From Candidatus Thiothrix sulfatifontis (GTDB lineage: Bacteria > Pseudomonadota > Gammaproteobacteria > Thiotrichales > Thiotrichaceae): 64,000 bases of DNA. The notes under the pieces are model-generated. The model did no database searches and was not told where the DNA came from. It saw only the letters and a list, made by a program, of their open reading frames with translations. A program made the translations under genes and the position numbers. Shown piece after piece: positions 62,374 through 64,000 of this stretch; position 1 is the stretch's first letter, and every line of letters begins with the position of its first letter. Location of the stretch: the NCBI GenBank assembly GCA_022828425.1, contig CP094685.1, positions 682,001 to 746,000 of the forward strand, read 5' to 3'.

Positions 62374-63342
62374 ATGAAAAAAACCCGTATTTATGTCGCT
62401 GGCCATCAGGGAATGGTTGGCTCTGCCTTGGTTCGCCAATTGCAACAACGCCCGGAGGTGGAGTTGGTATTGCGTTCCCGGCAGGAATTGAACCTGAACC
62501 GTCAACAGGAGGTTGAGCAATTTTTCCAAACGGAAGCCATTGATCAAGTCTATCTGGCAGCGGCAAAAGTCGGGGGGATTCATGCCAACAGCACGTATCC
62601 GGCGGATTTCATTTATGAAAACCTGATGATTGAAAGCAATATCATTCATTCAGCTTGGCAAGCAGGTGTTCAGCACCTGCTTTTCCTCGGCTCATCGTGC
62701 ATCTACCCCAAGTTTGCCAAGCAGCCGATGGCTGAATCCGAATTGTTACAGGGTGAGTTGGAAGCGACCAACGAGCCTTACGCGATTGCCAAAATCGCCG
62801 GAATCAAATTATGTGAATCGTATAACCGTCAGTATGGTACGCAGTACCGCAGTGTCATGCCGACCAATTTGTACGGTTTTAATGACAATTTTCACCCAGA
62901 AAACTCCCACGTCATCCCCGCGCTGATGCGGCGCTTCCATGAAGCGACGGTGGCGCAAGAACCGCAGGTCACGGTCTGGGGTTCGGGGACACCACTGCGC
63001 GAGTTTCTGCATGTGGATGATATGGCAGCGGCTTCCATCCACGTGATGGAAATGGCGGATGCGGAATATCAGGCGCTCGTGCCACAAACCCAATCGCACA
63101 TCAATGTCGGCACCGGCGTGGATTGTAGCATTGCGCAATTGGCGCAACTCATGGCGGAAGTGGTCGGTTTTCAGGGAAATATTGTGTTCGACGCGAGCAA
63201 GCCCGATGGCACTCCGCGCAAATTGCTGGACGTTTCTCGCTTGAAAAGTTTGGGCTGGCAACCTCAAATTGCCTTACCCGATGGGCTTAAATCAACGTAT
63301 GCATGGTTCGTGGATCACCAACGTGATTTCCGACAATCTTAA
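62374..63342 (+). CDS. fcl: GDP-L-fucose synthase
   Basis: A 322-residue epimerase/reductase. The NADPH loop is [31 protein letters not shown] holds the active-site Ser and Cys, and [17 protein letters not shown] the Tyr/Lys pair. It turns the Gmd product into GDP-L-fucose in two steps. The gene follows gmd after 5 bases, the usual gmd-fcl unit. Confidence 0.95.
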   Translation: MKKTRIYVAGHQGMVGSALVRQLQQRPEVELVLRSRQELNLNRQQEVEQFFQTEAIDQVYLAAAKVGGIHANSTYPADFIYENLMIESNIIHSAWQAGVQHLLFLGSSCIYPKFAKQPMAESELLQGELEATNEPYAIAKIAGIKLCESYNRQYGTQYRSVMPTNLYGFNDNFHPENSHVIPALMRRFHEATVAQEPQVTVWGSGTPLREFLHVDDMAAASIHVMEMADAEYQALVPQTQSHINVGTGVDCSIAQLAQLMAEVVGFQGNIVFDASKPDGTPRKLLDVSRLKSLGWQPQIALPDGLKSTYAWFVDHQRDFRQS

Positions 63343-63361
63343 AATGAAAGAAGGTATAGAG

Positions 63362-64000
63362 ATGGCGACTCCAATCACTCCCGTAATCCTTTCTGGTGGC
63401 TCTGGTTCACGTTTGTGGCCGGTATCGCGCAAATTGCGCCCCAAGCAATTTTTGCCGCTGATTTCTGAAGACCGCACCTTGTTCCAATCAACGCTGGAAC
63501 GTTTGGATGGTTTGGCGAATAAGCAAGCCGCTGTCATTGTCTGTAATGAAGAACACCGTTTTATGGTGGCAGAACAGTTACAGGAGATTAGTCAAGCAAA
63601 CCAAGGCATTTTGCTCGAACCAGTGGGGCGCAATACTGCGCCTGCGGTGGCGGTGGCTGCTTTGTCCCTGCTGGAAAAAAATGGCGCAGATCCGGTGATG
63701 TTGGTATTGCCTGCTGACCATGTAATTCCTGATATTGCTGCGTTCCAGCAAGCCATTATGCAGGCGAGTGCTTTGGCGGAAGACGGTTTTTTGGTGACGT
63801 TTGGGATTACCCCCGTTACACCGGAAATCGGCTACGGTTATATCGAACAAGGCGCTGCGATTGCCGGTTTTGAGAATGCTTGGCAAGTGGCAGCATTTGC
63901 TGAAAAGCCCAGTTTGGAGGTGGCGACTGCGTATCTGAACGGCGGCAAGCACCTGTGGAATTCGGGCATTTTTATGTTCAAAGCCAGCGTTTTCTTGCGT
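63362..64000 (+). CDS. manC: Mannose-1-phosphate guanylyltransferase, 3' end beyond window
   Basis: The first 213 codons of a ManC/AlgA-type enzyme that makes GDP-mannose from mannose-1-phosphate and GTP. The nucleotide-binding signature PVILSGGSGSRLWPVSRK and the FLPL segment are at the N-terminus, then VGRNTAPAVAVAA, LPADHVI and VAAFAEKP, and GGKHLWNSGIFMFKAS near the cut. The ATG at 63362 has AAGG upstream. An in-frame ATG 18 bases earlier is possible. Whether a phosphomannose isomerase domain follows lies outside the window. Confidence 0.93.
   Translation, partial: MATPITPVILSGGSGSRLWPVSRKLRPKQFLPLISEDRTLFQSTLERLDGLANKQAAVIVCNEEHRFMVAEQLQEISQANQGILLEPVGRNTAPAVAVAALSLLEKNGADPVMLVLPADHVIPDIAAFQQAIMQASALAEDGFLVTFGITPVTPEIGYGYIEQGAAIAGFENAWQVAAFAEKPSLEVATAYLNGGKHLWNSGIFMFKASVFLR

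Overview
The window looks like the chromosome of a sulfur-oxidising gammaproteobacterium. The order ruvB-ybgC-tolQ-tolR-tolA-tolB-pal-cpoB, separate glyQ and glyS subunits, a synthetase-type RelA and comM are all gammaproteobacterial. A YeeE/YedE (TsuA-like) sulfur transporter and the overall style suggest the order Thiotrichales, for example a Thiothrix relative. The genus is an inference and was not tested. No insertion sequence, CRISPR array, rRNA or prophage was found. One tRNA gene, tRNA-Lys(UUU), is present.

Bases 1-21.7 kb hold housekeeping and signalling genes: the start of a stand-alone EF-G paralogue, a response regulator/sensor kinase pair, two secreted peptidase-like proteins, ilvD, a divergent group of little-known proteins (CZB protein, pseudokinase-like membrane protein, winged-helix/TPR regulator), thiO, an EamA exporter, glyQ-glyS, a secreted lipase, a HAD phosphatase, relA and a LemA/GIDE pair.

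Bases 21.7-35 kb form a defence island. A Fic protein and a HIT protein lead into a tightly packed six-gene operon (23381-33002): DndC, DndD, a DndE fused to an FtsK-type motor, a RecF/OLD-like ATPase, a DUF4435 TOPRIM-like protein, and a phosphorothioation-associated methyltransferase. The ATPase plus DUF4435 pair has the layout of AriA/AriB of the PARIS defence system. dndA, dndB and dndFGH are all absent here. The best reading is a DNA phosphorothioation system with its own built-in, PARIS-like effector and an unusual DndE-motor fusion. This is the main candidate for an undescribed system. An orphan ribbon-helix-helix antitoxin, a relic of a second methyltransferase 3' end, and a hipBA-like module follow.

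Bases 35-52.4 kb return to the core genome: asd, a hemerythrin-like protein, an MFS/ABC transporter operon, comM, a small gene behind a good sigma-54 promoter, tRNA-Lys, a YeeE transporter, an SbcC-like ATPase with two membrane segments, and the complete ruvB/tol-pal operon.

Bases 52.4-64 kb start with an 858-base AT-rich leader that ends in an exact ops (RfaH-recruiting) core. A Wzx/Wzy-type surface polysaccharide operon follows: a WecA-like initiating transferase, a perosamine-synthase-like aminotransferase, flippase, glycosyltransferases, polymerase candidate, an Alg14/Alg13-type split transferase, gmd, fcl and a truncated manC. The nucleotide-sugar genes supply GDP-mannose and GDP-4-keto-6-deoxymannose, which can go on to GDP-fucose and/or GDP-perosamine.
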